64,000 nucleotides of DNA from assembly GCF_900105655.1 (NCBI RefSeq), contig NZ_LT629787.1:992001-1056000 (forward strand), written 5' to 3'. Source of the DNA: Halopseudomonas salegens. Lineage in GTDB: Bacteria > Pseudomonadota > Gammaproteobacteria > Pseudomonadales > Pseudomonadaceae. A model generated the notes under the pieces. It made no database searches, was not told the DNA's origin, and saw nothing but the letters and a program-made list of their open reading frames with translations. The position numbers and the translations under genes were made by a program. The stretch's first letter is position 1, and the number at the start of each line of letters is the position of its first letter. Below are positions 15,301-23,619 of this stretch, one piece after another.

Positions 15301-17492
15301 GTCAGCGTGAATGCCTGGCTGTCATCCGGCACTATGCCGTTGGTCGCTGTCAGCGTCAGGTTGTATTCCGCGCCAGTGCCTGCATCCGGGGTGCCACTGA
15401 GTACGCCGGTGGTGCCGTCCAGAGTCAGCCCGGCGGGCAGGCCGGGCAGGCTGAAGCTCGGGTCGGGAAAGCCGTCGGTAGTGAAGGTGAAGTCACAGGA
15501 TGCGCCAACCACACAGGTCAGGTTGTTGGCCGAGGTGATGGTCGGTGCTTCGCCGATGCTCAGAGTAAAGGCCTGAGTGTCATCGCCCAAGGCATTGCTG
15601 GCCGTGAGGGTCAGATTGAATTCGCCGCTGACGGTGGCCGCACCGCTGAGTACGCCGGTCGTGTTGTCGATCGTCAATCCGGCAGGCAGGCTGGGCAAGG
15701 CAAACTCGGGATCGGGGAAACCATCTGCGGCAAAGGTGAAATTACAGGGTTCATTGAGTTCACAGGCGAGGTTGTCCGCCGAGGTAATCACGGGAGCCTC
15801 ACTCACTGTGAGTGTAAAGCTCTGGGTGTCATCGACCCCGATGCCATTGGTCGCCGTCACCTCCAGCGGATACTCCTGGCCGCTACCGGCAGCCGGTGTG
15901 CCTTGCAGGCTGCCGGTAACCGCATCAAAGCTCATGCCGCCTGGCAGGGCGCCGGTCAGCGAGAAATCAGGCTGAGGGAAGCCGTCGGCGGCAAAAGTGA
16001 ATGGGCAGGCCGTGCCGACGTCGCAGTCCAGTGAGGCTGCCGATGTAATGCTCGGCGCCAGGTTGATCGTCAGGGTTACCGTTGCAGTGTCGTTATCGAC
16101 AGCATTGCTGATCTGGTACTGGAAGCTCAGATCGCCCGTTATATCGGTGGGTGACTGGAAGGTCAGTGAGCCATCGGCTTCAATCGTGAGGCTGCCATCC
16201 GCACCGACGACAACATTATCGCCGGCGGCATTGTCAGCCACGGAACCACCCAGGTCGCCACCACCAAAACTATCCACCTGCGGCATCGGTACACCGGAAG
16301 CGGTATCCAGAACACCGGGCGCAGCGATATTGAGGCTCTCACCGCTCAGAACCTCGTAACTGGCATCACTGGCCTGGGGCTGACTTTGTACCTCGATGGT
16401 GACTGTGGCATCGCTGGTACCGGCAACATTCTCGACGCGGTACTGAAAGGTAAACTGGCCGGAAAATCCACTCTCGGCCTGGAATTGCAGGCTGCCATCG
16501 GCCTCAACCGTGAGGCTGCCATCGGTGCCAACAGCGACTGTGGCACCGGGCAGATTGGCGTCAGCTGCGCCAGCCAGATCACCACCGCCAAAGCCGATCA
16601 GGTCGCCCTCTGGCAAGCCGGCATCATCGTTGGCCAACACGCCATTTGCAGGAACGGCAAGCGGGTCGGTACCCACGATGTCGTACTGGTCGTCCTGCAA
16701 GACGGGTGGGGTGGCAAACAAGAGGGCGCTATCGATTCGGATGCACAGTCGGCTGTTGTTGTCAGCGCGCTTGCCGAACAAGGCGCGCAGATCCACGCCA
16801 TTGTCCGGATCAGTGGCCGCGGTGGCGGCGAGCAGGGCACTCATGTTCCAGTCGGAAATCTCGCCATCAAGTACGCAGGTGGCAGCCACCAGGCTGCCCG
16901 AACTCAACATGATCACTGCAAACAACGTCAGGCGACGCTGCCGCTTGACGACGACAACCCCGATGCCAAGCATCAATATTGCCAACAGTGACAGGGTGTA
17001 AAACGTCAGTGTCGGGATAGAAATCGGTTCGGCTGCGGCCAGAATGATCGGCTCTGATGCGAGACCCATGACCGAGGTATTGCCGGCATCGTCACTGGCG
17101 ACCAGCACCATTCTGATCCGACCGCCGTCCGCCAGCGGCCGAATGGGCATGAAGGTTTCGACGACGTTGAAACCGTCGAGTCCGTTACCTACGCCAACGT
17201 CCCAGCCGCCGGCACTGACCTGTTCGGGAGCACCAAAAGTCCCCGTGACGGCATCAATACAATCGCGCCGCTCCACGCCAACTACCGTCGCCGAGGTCAG
17301 TCCGGAGGTTTCCACGTAGGTGGTCAGAACAGACTCGATCCCGTCCACCGGACCATCAGGCGTTATCACCTGGCAGCCTGTTGCGGCATCGTTGTCAAAA
17401 TCAAGGTAAAGGTCGTACTGAGAGGGAACCGCGTGAGCTACAGCACTCCACGCAAGGAAAATCAACGGGCAGATCCGTAGTGCGATATTCAT
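12363..17492 (-). CDS. Large surface protein: internal IPTL sorting signal, Ig-like repeats, beta-helix
   Basis: A 1709-residue exported protein. Residues 1-22 are a signal peptide (MNIALRICPLIFLAW, cut after AHA). An N-terminal domain (23-155) ends in an IPTL-type sorting signal: SIPTL at 158-162, a hydrophobic helix to about 182, then KRQRR. A second signal-peptide-like stretch (188-204, LTLFAVIMLSS) follows, then cadherin/VCBS-like domains (QYDIVGTDPLAVPANGVL), three to four putative-Ig repeats (each with ITSA, a Cys pair, AGL, TGVLSGTP, NLTLTATN) and a long right-handed beta-helix rich in N/G/T. IPTL signals are normally C-terminal and processed by exosortase XrtH. The mid-protein layout fits what has been named midcut-by-XrtH in protein family collections (recalled, not searched). 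The ATG at 17492 has GGAG at 7 bases; earlier in-frame codons lack a signal peptide. Confidence 0.8.
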   Translation of the reverse strand: MNIALRICPLIFLAWSAVAHAVPSQYDLYLDFDNDAATGCQVITPDGPVDGIESVLTTYVETSGLTSATVVGVERRDCIDAVTGTFGAPEQVSAGGWDVGVGNGLDGFNVVETFMPIRPLADGGRIRMVLVASDDAGNTSVMGLASEPIILAAAEPISIPTLTFYTLSLLAILMLGIGVVVVKRQRRLTLFAVIMLSSGSLVAATCVLDGEISDWNMSALLAATAATDPDNGVDLRALFGKRADNNSRLCIRIDSALLFATPPVLQDDQYDIVGTDPLAVPANGVLANDDAGLPEGDLIGFGGGDLAGAADANLPGATVAVGTDGSLTVEADGSLQFQAESGFSGQFTFQYRVENVAGTSDATVTIEVQSQPQASDASYEVLSGESLNIAAPGVLDTASGVPMPQVDSFGGGDLGGSVADNAAGDNVVVGADGSLTIEADGSLTFQSPTDITGDLSFQYQISNAVDNDTATVTLTINLAPSITSAASLDCDVGTACPFTFAADGFPQPDFSLTGALPGGMSFDAVTGSLQGTPAAGSGQEYPLEVTATNGIGVDDTQSFTLTVSEAPVITSADNLACELNEPCNFTFAADGFPDPEFALPSLPAGLTIDNTTGVLSGAATVSGEFNLTLTASNALGDDTQAFTLSIGEAPTITSANNLTCVVGASCDFTFTTDGFPDPSFSLPGLPAGLTLDGTTGVLSGTPDAGTGAEYNLTLTATNGIVPDDSQAFTLTINEAPEANDDPAGGIPTSSSPGSMPYHGSFDTVLNVSAANGVLGNDVDGFPQPDISTLSPITTVGGGSVTLNSDGSFSYTPNSGFTGIDTFQYCIENAGGDDCATVAVAVGERPEAADATYPHTLLGNVDIDTTRASNFSTPPPVSGDAVVIGLDSTTNGDATVNANGTFTFSPAAGVTNANATLVYSLTNGFGSATGTIELPIGAERIWFVDNSTGAGDGRLSTPFNNLVDAEAAATNTGERIFVFTGSGTYVDGITLLDEQRLLGQSGVPSLEAMANVTLPIDSALPATGGTAPVIANGSGSGVTLATNNRIQGFTVGNTAGSGITGSSFGTLTVADVSINGSGQALDLNTGNIAGTGFDIVSSSSGTRNVSLVAVDGTLNLGGGSLSGASGQAFFVDGGIGVISYAGSINNTASRVAEIQNKTDGAVTLSGTLTSNAGGTGVLVANNSGGSAITFSGASKTLNTGANAAISLNSNTGATVNFINGGLDIDTTSGTGFSATGGGTVTVSGLNNTVDGTNGTSVNIANTLIGATGMTFQRVSSNGGTTPGIVLNNTGGIGGLTVAGNGGSCTSAGTCSGGSIRNKAADTDGISLTNTSNARFNFMHIASNTRNGIFGSDVNGFELVDSLVDSNADQAFPDEAGILMSNLTGTLSGGSNPVRIVRSTIRNSYEHNIKIENNTGTLADLVIDDSVVRDTPSATGANGLLMQAIGTASMGTTVTNSSFIANKSNGIQADAGDVAGSFVRVDVDNSTFTGAGNSDPSDAAAQNVGVNVSTSSAGAASFTVNNSSFTGHRAIGINFFANANTNAATRVTGTITGNTIGTPGVTNSGSAIGSGIDISNEGANRIDVLIDNNTVQGVGDGNFNGFEGIFINDVVNAGTINATVTNNIIRDIYDDRGLVIQERVGGTHCSNISGNSFSNIGGISDMRVRQTAGTHNIVQSDPGGAAPNLSTVNGNANITVSGALSFGVGSSCPTP

Positions 17493-17504
17493 CCTTGAAC
17501 TCCA

Positions 17505-17532
17505 GGGAGTCGCGCTTGGCGCTTCCACTCCC
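17505..17532 (-). promoter_or_regulatory. 5' UTR hairpin upstream of surface-protein gene
   Basis: A nested palindrome, gggagt...actccc enclosing gcgc...gcgc, lies 13-40 bases upstream of the ATG at 17492 and directly next to its Shine-Dalgarno region. In the transcript it would form a stable stem that could modulate translation. The remaining 371 bases between 17492 and 17864 hold the two divergent promoters described separately and no gene that could be supported. Confidence 0.3.
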
Positions 17533-17657
17533 GAATTGCATTTTTTGACAACAAGCCAGACGGCCATTCGACAAAGGCGCCAGCTCACCAGAGGCGGAAA
17601 ATTCAGGGCCACCAGTCAGCCCTTGGCATTGTGCGAATTCAACGTTCCCTCGCAAAC

Positions 17658-17686
17658 AGGTTAGATTTGAGGTGATGAGCTGTCAA
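17658..17686 (-). promoter_or_regulatory. Candidate sigma-70 promoter for surface-protein gene
   Basis: On the minus strand TTGACA (a perfect -35, at 17686-17681) is followed after 17 bases by TAACCT (17663-17658), a weak -10. It lies about 165 bp upstream of the ATG at 17492. The -10 match is poor, so confidence is limited. Confidence 0.35.
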
Positions 17687-17778
17687 CCGCTCTCTTGCCT
17701 GACTGATGGGGTTTTCCTGTGGTTCTGCAGTGGAAGAGGGGTATTCGACAAGTCCCTTGATCCATCAATGATGTCGAT

Positions 17779-17807
17779 TTGGCACTTGCGGGTGTTTGGA
17801 CTATAGG
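17779..17807 (+). promoter_or_regulatory. Candidate sigma-70 promoter for aer
   Basis: TTGGCA (17779-17784), a 17-base spacer and TATAGG (17802-17807) lie 56 bases before the ATG of the Aer-like gene. The spacing is ideal and the -35 matches 5 of 6 positions. Confidence 0.45.
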
Positions 17808-17863
17808 TTAATCGATGCAGCATTTTGCCGGCTGCCTGATCCAGTCTCGGTCCAGAGGTTTAC

Positions 17864-19432
17864 ATGCGTAAGAATCTTCCAGTGAGTGGGCAGGAAAAAA
17901 CCTTTGCGGCCGATCAGCGGCTGATTTCAGCAACCGACCCTCGTGGGGAGATTCAGTATTGCAACGATGAATTCGAAGCCGTCAGTGGCTTCAGCCGGCA
18001 AGAGTTGATCGGCAGCCCGCACAATCTGGTGCGGCACCCGGATATGCCCCCAGCCGTCTATGAACAGATGTGGGCCTGCCTGAAGGCTGGCAAATGCTGG
18101 ATGGGTATCGTCAAGAATCGATGCAAGAACGGTGATCACTATTGGGTTGAGGCCTACGTTACGCCGGTGATGGAAGGTGGTCAGATTATCGGCTTTGAGT
18201 CCGTAAGGACGCAGCCTGATCGTGAGCGGGTCGAGCGGGCAGAGCGGGTCTATCAGGCGATCAATGCCGGCAAGTCGCCGCTGGGAGGCCTGCAGCGCTT
18301 GTCGAGCTTGCTGGGGCATTGCTGGTCGGCCTTGCTGCTGGCACTGATCACCGGCGTTCTGGTGGGGGCTCTCAGCGGTGTCTGGTGGCTGGGGTTGTTG
18401 GCACTTGGCGGTGGTGTGCTGGCAGCAGGCGTGTTGTTCGGGCATTTTAGCCGGGGCGTCAGTCTCAGCCTCGGGCAGATCAATAATGCCTTTGATGATC
18501 CCCTGGCTGCGTTGATATTTACCGGCCAGGGCGGGCTGATGGGGCGGCTGCAGATGGTTCTGATCAGCGAGGCGGCCCGTATACGGACTGCCCTGACGCG
18601 CTTGACCGATTATACGGAGCAGACCAGCGAAGCGGCTGCTGAATCACAGGATCTGGCGAGCAAAACCCGGCAGGCACTGGATGCTCAGCGCAATGAAACC
18701 GATATGGCTTCGACGGCGATGACACAGATGGCGGCCTCGATAACCGAGGTGTCGGGCAATGTTCAGTTAACGGCTGATGAAGCAGCCAATGCGCAAAATC
18801 TGGTCAACCAGGGTTCAGCCGTAGCTGACAACACGCTTGAGGTGATTCAGGCACTCTCACAAACCGTCGAGCAAGTAACGCGGACGGTGGAAAGTCTGGC
18901 CGCTGAAAGCGGACAGATCGGCAAGGCGGCTGAGTTGATCCAGGCGATTTCCGAGCAGACCAATCTTCTGGCGCTGAATGCTGCTATCGAGGCGGCGCGC
19001 GCAGGTGAGCAGGGACGTGGTTTTGCGGTAGTCGCTGATGAGGTGCGTTCACTCGCGCAGAAAACCCGTGATTCCACCGAGTCAATCAAGGAAGTTATTG
19101 CGCGGCTGCAGGACAGCTCGCAAGTTGCGGTCAATATGGTCCACCAGGGCAACAGCGAAGTGGAAAAAGGCCTGGCGCAGGTTGAGCAGACCCAGCAGGC
19201 ATTGCAGGGGATTCGCACAACCATGGAGCAGATCAATCGCATGACCCAGCAAATGGCAGCGGCTTCTGAACAGCAAGCCCGTGTGGCGGATACCATTTCC
19301 GAGCAGATTCGGCATATTGCCGGCTCGGCCGACACCAGCCTGAAACTGGCGGGGCAGGCGAGTGAGCGTGGCCAGTACCTGGAGCAGACCGCAACCGATC
19401 TGCAACGTCTGGCCGAGCGTTTCAACAGTTGA
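17864..19432 (+). CDS. aer: Aer-like PAS methyl-accepting chemotaxis (energy taxis) receptor
   Basis: A 522-residue receptor for aerotaxis/energy taxis. A PAS domain (about 18-125; [55 protein letters not shown]) is the FAD-binding type of Aer and lacks a preceding signal peptide. A paired hydrophobic stretch (about 150-195) anchors the protein in the inner membrane with the PAS domain in the cytoplasm. The C-terminal signalling tip [20 protein letters not shown] (from about 363) is the universal CheA/CheW contact region. The wording of the PAS domain closely resembles Pseudomonas Aer. AGAGG precedes the ATG. It is probably monocistronic; ylqF starts 97 bp later. Confidence 0.9.
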   Translation: MRKNLPVSGQEKTFAADQRLISATDPRGEIQYCNDEFEAVSGFSRQELIGSPHNLVRHPDMPPAVYEQMWACLKAGKCWMGIVKNRCKNGDHYWVEAYVTPVMEGGQIIGFESVRTQPDRERVERAERVYQAINAGKSPLGGLQRLSSLLGHCWSALLLALITGVLVGALSGVWWLGLLALGGGVLAAGVLFGHFSRGVSLSLGQINNAFDDPLAALIFTGQGGLMGRLQMVLISEAARIRTALTRLTDYTEQTSEAAAESQDLASKTRQALDAQRNETDMASTAMTQMAASITEVSGNVQLTADEAANAQNLVNQGSAVADNTLEVIQALSQTVEQVTRTVESLAAESGQIGKAAELIQAISEQTNLLALNAAIEAARAGEQGRGFAVVADEVRSLAQKTRDSTESIKEVIARLQDSSQVAVNMVHQGNSEVEKGLAQVEQTQQALQGIRTTMEQINRMTQQMAAASEQQARVADTISEQIRHIAGSADTSLKLAGQASERGQYLEQTATDLQRLAERFNS

Positions 19433-19529
19433 TCAGGCCCTGATGGGTCGCGTGCCGGGCGGTGAAAACCATCGCCTGCCTGGATGCAGTACACTAGCCG
19501 GCTAATGGTGATTCCAAGGTTGAGTAAAC

Positions 19530-20522
19530 ATGTCCATTCAGTGGTATCCGGGGCACATGCACAAGGCGCAGAAGGCGATCAGTGAAGCCTTGCCGCAGGT
19601 TGACCTGCTGATTGAAGTGCTTGATGCGCGCATTCCCTATTCCAGCGAAAATCCGGCGATTGAACGCCTGCGCGGTGACAAGCCGTGTATCAAGGTGCTT
19701 AGCAAGAGTGACCTGGCTGACCCGGAGTTGACCACTGCATGGCAGGCCTCGCTGGAGCAGGAGCGCGGCGTAAAAACCTTTCCGACCAACACGGCGGAGC
19801 CGGGCCGAACCCGCCAATTGATTGATCTTTGCCGCAAAATGGTTCCGGACAAGGTGGCCAGGGGCAAGAATATTACGGTGATGATTGTCGGTATTCCCAA
19901 TGTCGGCAAATCCACCCTGATCAACGCTCTGGCTGATCGGGTGATTGCGCGAACCGGCAACGAGCCGGCGGTTACCAAGAACCAGCAGCGGATCAATCTG
20001 GGGGATGGCGTGGTGTTGCTGGATACCCCGGGCATTCTCTGGCCGAAAATTGAAAACCCCGACAGTGGCTACCGCCTGGCGGCGACCGGGGCGATCAAGA
20101 ACACCGCCATGGCCTTTGATGATGTGAGCTTTTTTGTTGTCGAGTATCTGCGTGAGGCCTATCCGGAGTTGCTGCGCAAGCATTTCAAGCTCGAGGCGTT
20201 GGCGGATACCGAGCTGGCCATTCTGGAGCAGGCCGGTATCCGGCGCGGGGCCATTCGGGCAGGTGGGCGGGTAGATCTGACGCGCATCAGCGAGATGCTG
20301 ATCAATGAGTTGCGTGCCGGAAAAATGGGCCGTATTACCCTGGAAACCCCGGCCATGATTGTCGAGGAAAAGGCCGCCGTTGCAGCGGCCCAGGCGAAAA
20401 AAGCGGAACAGGATGCCGAGCGCAAGCGCCAGTTCAAGGCTGGTTCACGAAACGCTGACCGGGGCGACAGCAAAGCCCAGCCGACGGCCAAGGCAAGCAG
20501 AAAAAAGCCGCGCCACAAGTGA
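19530..20522 (+). CDS. ylqF: YlqF/RbgA-type circularly permuted ribosome-assembly GTPase
   Basis: A 330-residue GTPase with circularly permuted motifs: the G4-like LSKSDL (about residue 56) comes before G1 GIPNVGKST (about 120-128) and G3 DTPGILWPK (about 164). MSIQWYPGHMHKA at the start is the family signature. In Bacillus RbgA matures the 50S subunit; in proteobacteria the orthologue is less studied. G4 reads SKSD rather than the usual NKxD, a minor variation. The C-terminal 60 residues are rich in Lys, Arg, Ala and Gln and probably bind rRNA. The gene ends 14 bp from the convergent SLC13 transporter. Confidence 0.88.
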   Translation: MSIQWYPGHMHKAQKAISEALPQVDLLIEVLDARIPYSSENPAIERLRGDKPCIKVLSKSDLADPELTTAWQASLEQERGVKTFPTNTAEPGRTRQLIDLCRKMVPDKVARGKNITVMIVGIPNVGKSTLINALADRVIARTGNEPAVTKNQQRINLGDGVVLLDTPGILWPKIENPDSGYRLAATGAIKNTAMAFDDVSFFVVEYLREAYPELLRKHFKLEALADTELAILEQAGIRRGAIRAGGRVDLTRISEMLINELRAGKMGRITLETPAMIVEEKAAVAAAQAKKAEQDAERKRQFKAGSRNADRGDSKAQPTAKASRKKPRHK

Positions 20523-20536
20523 GCAAAGCTGCCCCA

Positions 20537-21997
20537 TCAGATGCCGAACACCACCCCGACCAACAGGTAAGCTGCCAGCGTGACCACCACGATACCCACC
20601 AGGTTGAGTGCAAAACCGGCGCGGATCATGTCGCTGATGCGCATGTGCCCGCTGGAAAACACAATGGCATTTGGCGGCGTCGCAACCGGCATCATGAAGG
20701 CGCAACTGGCGGCAATCGCGGCCGGTACCGTGAAGAGTAACGGTGATATGTCCTGACTCATTGCAACGGCACCGATCAGCGGCAAAAAGGCGGCTGCGGT
20801 GGCGGTATTGCTGGTAACTTCAGTAAGGAAGATGATCACCGTGACAACCAGCACAATCATCATTAACGCCGGCAACATGCCCATTTCCGCCAATCCCTGA
20901 GCAATCGCGCTGGCGAGTCCGGAGCTGGTAATGACGGCTGCCAGTGAAAGCCCGCCACCGAACAGCAACAGGACGTCCCAGGGCATGCCCTTGGCGCTAT
21001 CCCAGTTCATGACGAAAACACCCTGACGCAGATTGACCGGCAGCAGGAACAGAATGATGGCTGCGGCAATGGCAATGACGGTGTCATTCAGCCAGGGAAT
21101 CAGATTGGCCGATAGCAGTGGTTGAAAAATCCAGGCTGCCGCCGTCAGTACAAACACGCCGCCGACCAGCTTCTCTGCCCGGCTCAGGCTGCCCAGTTCG
21201 GCCAGTTGCTCTTTCAGCAGTTCACTGCCCTTCTCGTTGCTACCCAGGCCAAAATCCTTGCGCGTCAGCCAGACCCAGACGGCAACCAGCATGACCAGCG
21301 CGACCGGCAGGCCGATCAGCATCCACTGGGCGAAACCGACCTGAATGTCGTGATTGTCGGCCAGGTAGGCAGCCAGCAGAGCATTGGGCGGGGTGCCGAT
21401 CAGGGTGGCGATGCCGCCAACGCTGGCGGCATAGGCGATCGCCAGCAGCAGCGCCGTGGCGAAGCGTTTGACCGCTTCGGGGTTGCTGTTGTCGAGCATG
21501 CTGATCACGGACAGGCCGATCGGCAGCATCATGATGGCGGTCGCGGTGTTGCTGACCCACATACTGAGAAAACCGGTGGCCAGCATAAAACCGGCAATCT
21601 GCCGTTTGGGCTGGCTGCCGACGGCAATCAGGGTCAGCAAGGCGATGCGCTTGTGCAGGTTCCAGCGCTGCATCGCCAGGCCGATGATAAAACCACCCAT
21701 AAACAGAAAGATGATCGGGTTGGCATAGGGTGCCGTTGCAGTGCCCACGCTGCCGAGCCCGAGGGCTGGAATCAGCGGGATCGGCAGCAGTGCCGTAGCC
21801 GGAATCGGAATCGCTTCGGTGGACCACCAGGTCGCCATCAGCAGCATCAGGCCGAGCGTTTGCCAGGCAGCGGGTGTCAGCTCGCCGGGGGCGGGCACCA
21901 GCAAAGTGAACAGCAGAAATGCCGGGCCCAGGAACAGCCCGATCCGGCGACCGGTCGGTAGTCGGGGTGGGGTCGCATCTGTGTGCGCTGTGGTCAT
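20537..21997 (-). CDS. SLC13/DASS-family sodium:anion symporter
   Basis: A 486-residue inner-membrane transporter with about 11-12 hydrophobic helices. The motifs WWSTEAIPIPATALLP, a paired SNTATAIMMLP and a later SNTATAAAFLP are the SNT signatures that bind Na+ and carboxylate in the divalent-anion:sodium symporter family. Likely substrates are C4-dicarboxylates, citrate, sulfate or phosphate; the sequence alone does not choose. The ATG at 21997 is preferred because GGAG is 7 bases upstream, whereas the TTG at 22003 would be too close. It may be downstream of the MFS gene on the same strand, 121 bp away. Confidence 0.85.
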   Translation of the reverse strand: MTTAHTDATPPRLPTGRRIGLFLGPAFLLFTLLVPAPGELTPAAWQTLGLMLLMATWWSTEAIPIPATALLPIPLIPALGLGSVGTATAPYANPIIFLFMGGFIIGLAMQRWNLHKRIALLTLIAVGSQPKRQIAGFMLATGFLSMWVSNTATAIMMLPIGLSVISMLDNSNPEAVKRFATALLLAIAYAASVGGIATLIGTPPNALLAAYLADNHDIQVGFAQWMLIGLPVALVMLVAVWVWLTRKDFGLGSNEKGSELLKEQLAELGSLSRAEKLVGGVFVLTAAAWIFQPLLSANLIPWLNDTVIAIAAAIILFLLPVNLRQGVFVMNWDSAKGMPWDVLLLFGGGLSLAAVITSSGLASAIAQGLAEMGMLPALMMIVLVVTVIIFLTEVTSNTATAAAFLPLIGAVAMSQDISPLLFTVPAAIAASCAFMMPVATPPNAIVFSSGHMRISDMIRAGFALNLVGIVVVTLAAYLLVGVVFGI

Positions 21998-22118
21998 GCT
22001 CAAACTCCGAAAAATGAATGGCCAATAACCGAGGGTTGGCCCGCAGCGGGCGGGTCAGCCTTCAGCAAGAGTGTAGTCGCCTTCGGTGGGTCTGGCAGTG
22101 ACGCTGCAGCAAGCCGGT

Positions 22119-23435
22119 TCAGTCGGCCTGGACCTCGGGCAGCGTGAAGGCTAGCAGGGCGCCAGCCAAGCCGATAGCCGACAAAAGTAGTAGCATGCCG
22201 GCGGCGCCAATCAGGCCGCTGAGCAGGCCAAACAGGCCGGTGGCGAGCAGAATCAGCCCGATCAGGCTGTTGCCCACGGCGACATAGTCGGTGCGCTTGT
22301 TGCCACCGGCCATATCCAGTACATAGGTTTTGCGCCCAACGCGCACACCACTGTGCGCCACGCCGAGCACAAAGAAAGCTACCGGGAATAACCAGGCATG
22401 GACGTTCTCCGGCAGCCCGCCCCAGACATGAATGCCGATCACTGCCGGCCCCAGCAGGCTGGCCAGAAAGGCGGCGCGGATCATGACCTGGCGGCTGGAA
22501 TGATCGGACATGCGGCCCCAGATCATTGAGCTCAGGCTGTTGGCCAGGCCATTGGCAATCAGGAAGGCGCCCAGCATGCTCAACCCTGTGCTCAGCTCCT
22601 GACCCAATACCACGTAATAGGGTGCGGACAGGGCGGAGCAGAGCAGCAGGGCGCGGGTAATTACAAAGCGGCGGAAATGGGCATCATCACGCAACAGGCT
22701 CAGGCGGGCAAACGCCTCGCGCATGCCGTTGGCGCCGCCTTCGGTGGCGCCGGGGGCTTCATCAACGCTTTGGTAGACCAGAGTAGCCAGGACCCAGAGC
22801 AAGGCTGCGCCAACCAGCAGGCTGACGTAGAACACGCTGTCATCGTCACTGGGTGGCTGCAGCAGGGTATAGACGCCAAAGGCCAGCGCCAGCCACCCGG
22901 AAATACTGCTGGCCAGGCCGTTGAGGCGGCCGCGCCGGGTCTTCGGAATGGTTTTGCCGATCACATCCTTGCTGGCCACCGAGCAGAGGCCGCGGGCCAG
23001 ACTGAACACCACCAGACAGGCGATAATCAGCCCTCCGGCCAGAGCGCCTGTCGTCGTCCATGCCACCAGTCCCATCGCCAGCAGGGAGAGCGCCTGCAAC
23101 AGGCTGCCCGCCACCCAGACACCCTTGCGCCGGCTGAACTGACGTATCCAGGATGCAATCATCAATTGCGGCAGCATGGAGCCGGATTCGCGAATCGGTA
23201 CCAGCCAGGCAATCAGTGCGACCGGTGCGCCAACCACACCCATCAGCCAGGCGAGCGTGGTTTTCGGGTTGATCAGGGTGTCGCCAAGGCTGGTCAGGGT
23301 AATGGCGCCGACCTGCCGGAAGAAGTTCTGCGGCACATCGCTGCAGGCACTGTCCGGGATGTCTTTGCAGACGCGCGCATCTTCCTCGTCGACCAGGCGG
23401 TTGTAGAGGCTATCCAGAGGTTTGTCTTGGTGCAT
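22119..23435 (-). CDS. MFS transporter
   Basis: A 438-residue, about 12-helix major facilitator. An N-terminal soluble stretch of about 45 residues (including RLVDEEDARVCKDIPD with two cysteines) precedes the first helix. Motif-A-like loops are seen as SRRKG between helices and as SDHSSRQV in the second half. The start at 23435 is chosen since longer in-frame versions run across the divergent smc promoter region and have no signal or Shine-Dalgarno. The substrate is unknown. Divergent from smc. Confidence 0.75.
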   Translation of the reverse strand: MHQDKPLDSLYNRLVDEEDARVCKDIPDSACSDVPQNFFRQVGAITLTSLGDTLINPKTTLAWLMGVVGAPVALIAWLVPIRESGSMLPQLMIASWIRQFSRRKGVWVAGSLLQALSLLAMGLVAWTTTGALAGGLIIACLVVFSLARGLCSVASKDVIGKTIPKTRRGRLNGLASSISGWLALAFGVYTLLQPPSDDDSVFYVSLLVGAALLWVLATLVYQSVDEAPGATEGGANGMREAFARLSLLRDDAHFRRFVITRALLLCSALSAPYYVVLGQELSTGLSMLGAFLIANGLANSLSSMIWGRMSDHSSRQVMIRAAFLASLLGPAVIGIHVWGGLPENVHAWLFPVAFFVLGVAHSGVRVGRKTYVLDMAGGNKRTDYVAVGNSLIGLILLATGLFGLLSGLIGAAGMLLLLSAIGLAGALLAFTLPEVQAD

Positions 23436-23619
23436 GGGCTGGCCCTTGTTCGCAGTGCTGACAGTGTGCCACAACCGGACGCGGGGCTGGAAAAACCAGC
23501 GATTTTTGCCCGGATTGTCACATAATGTTGTCGCCGGGCTGGCAAGCGGGTAAAAATGGCGGTTTATTCGCCCAGCGGCAGCATGTCCCTGGTTACCGAG
23601 CGCAAGGAAAAGCTGATAC

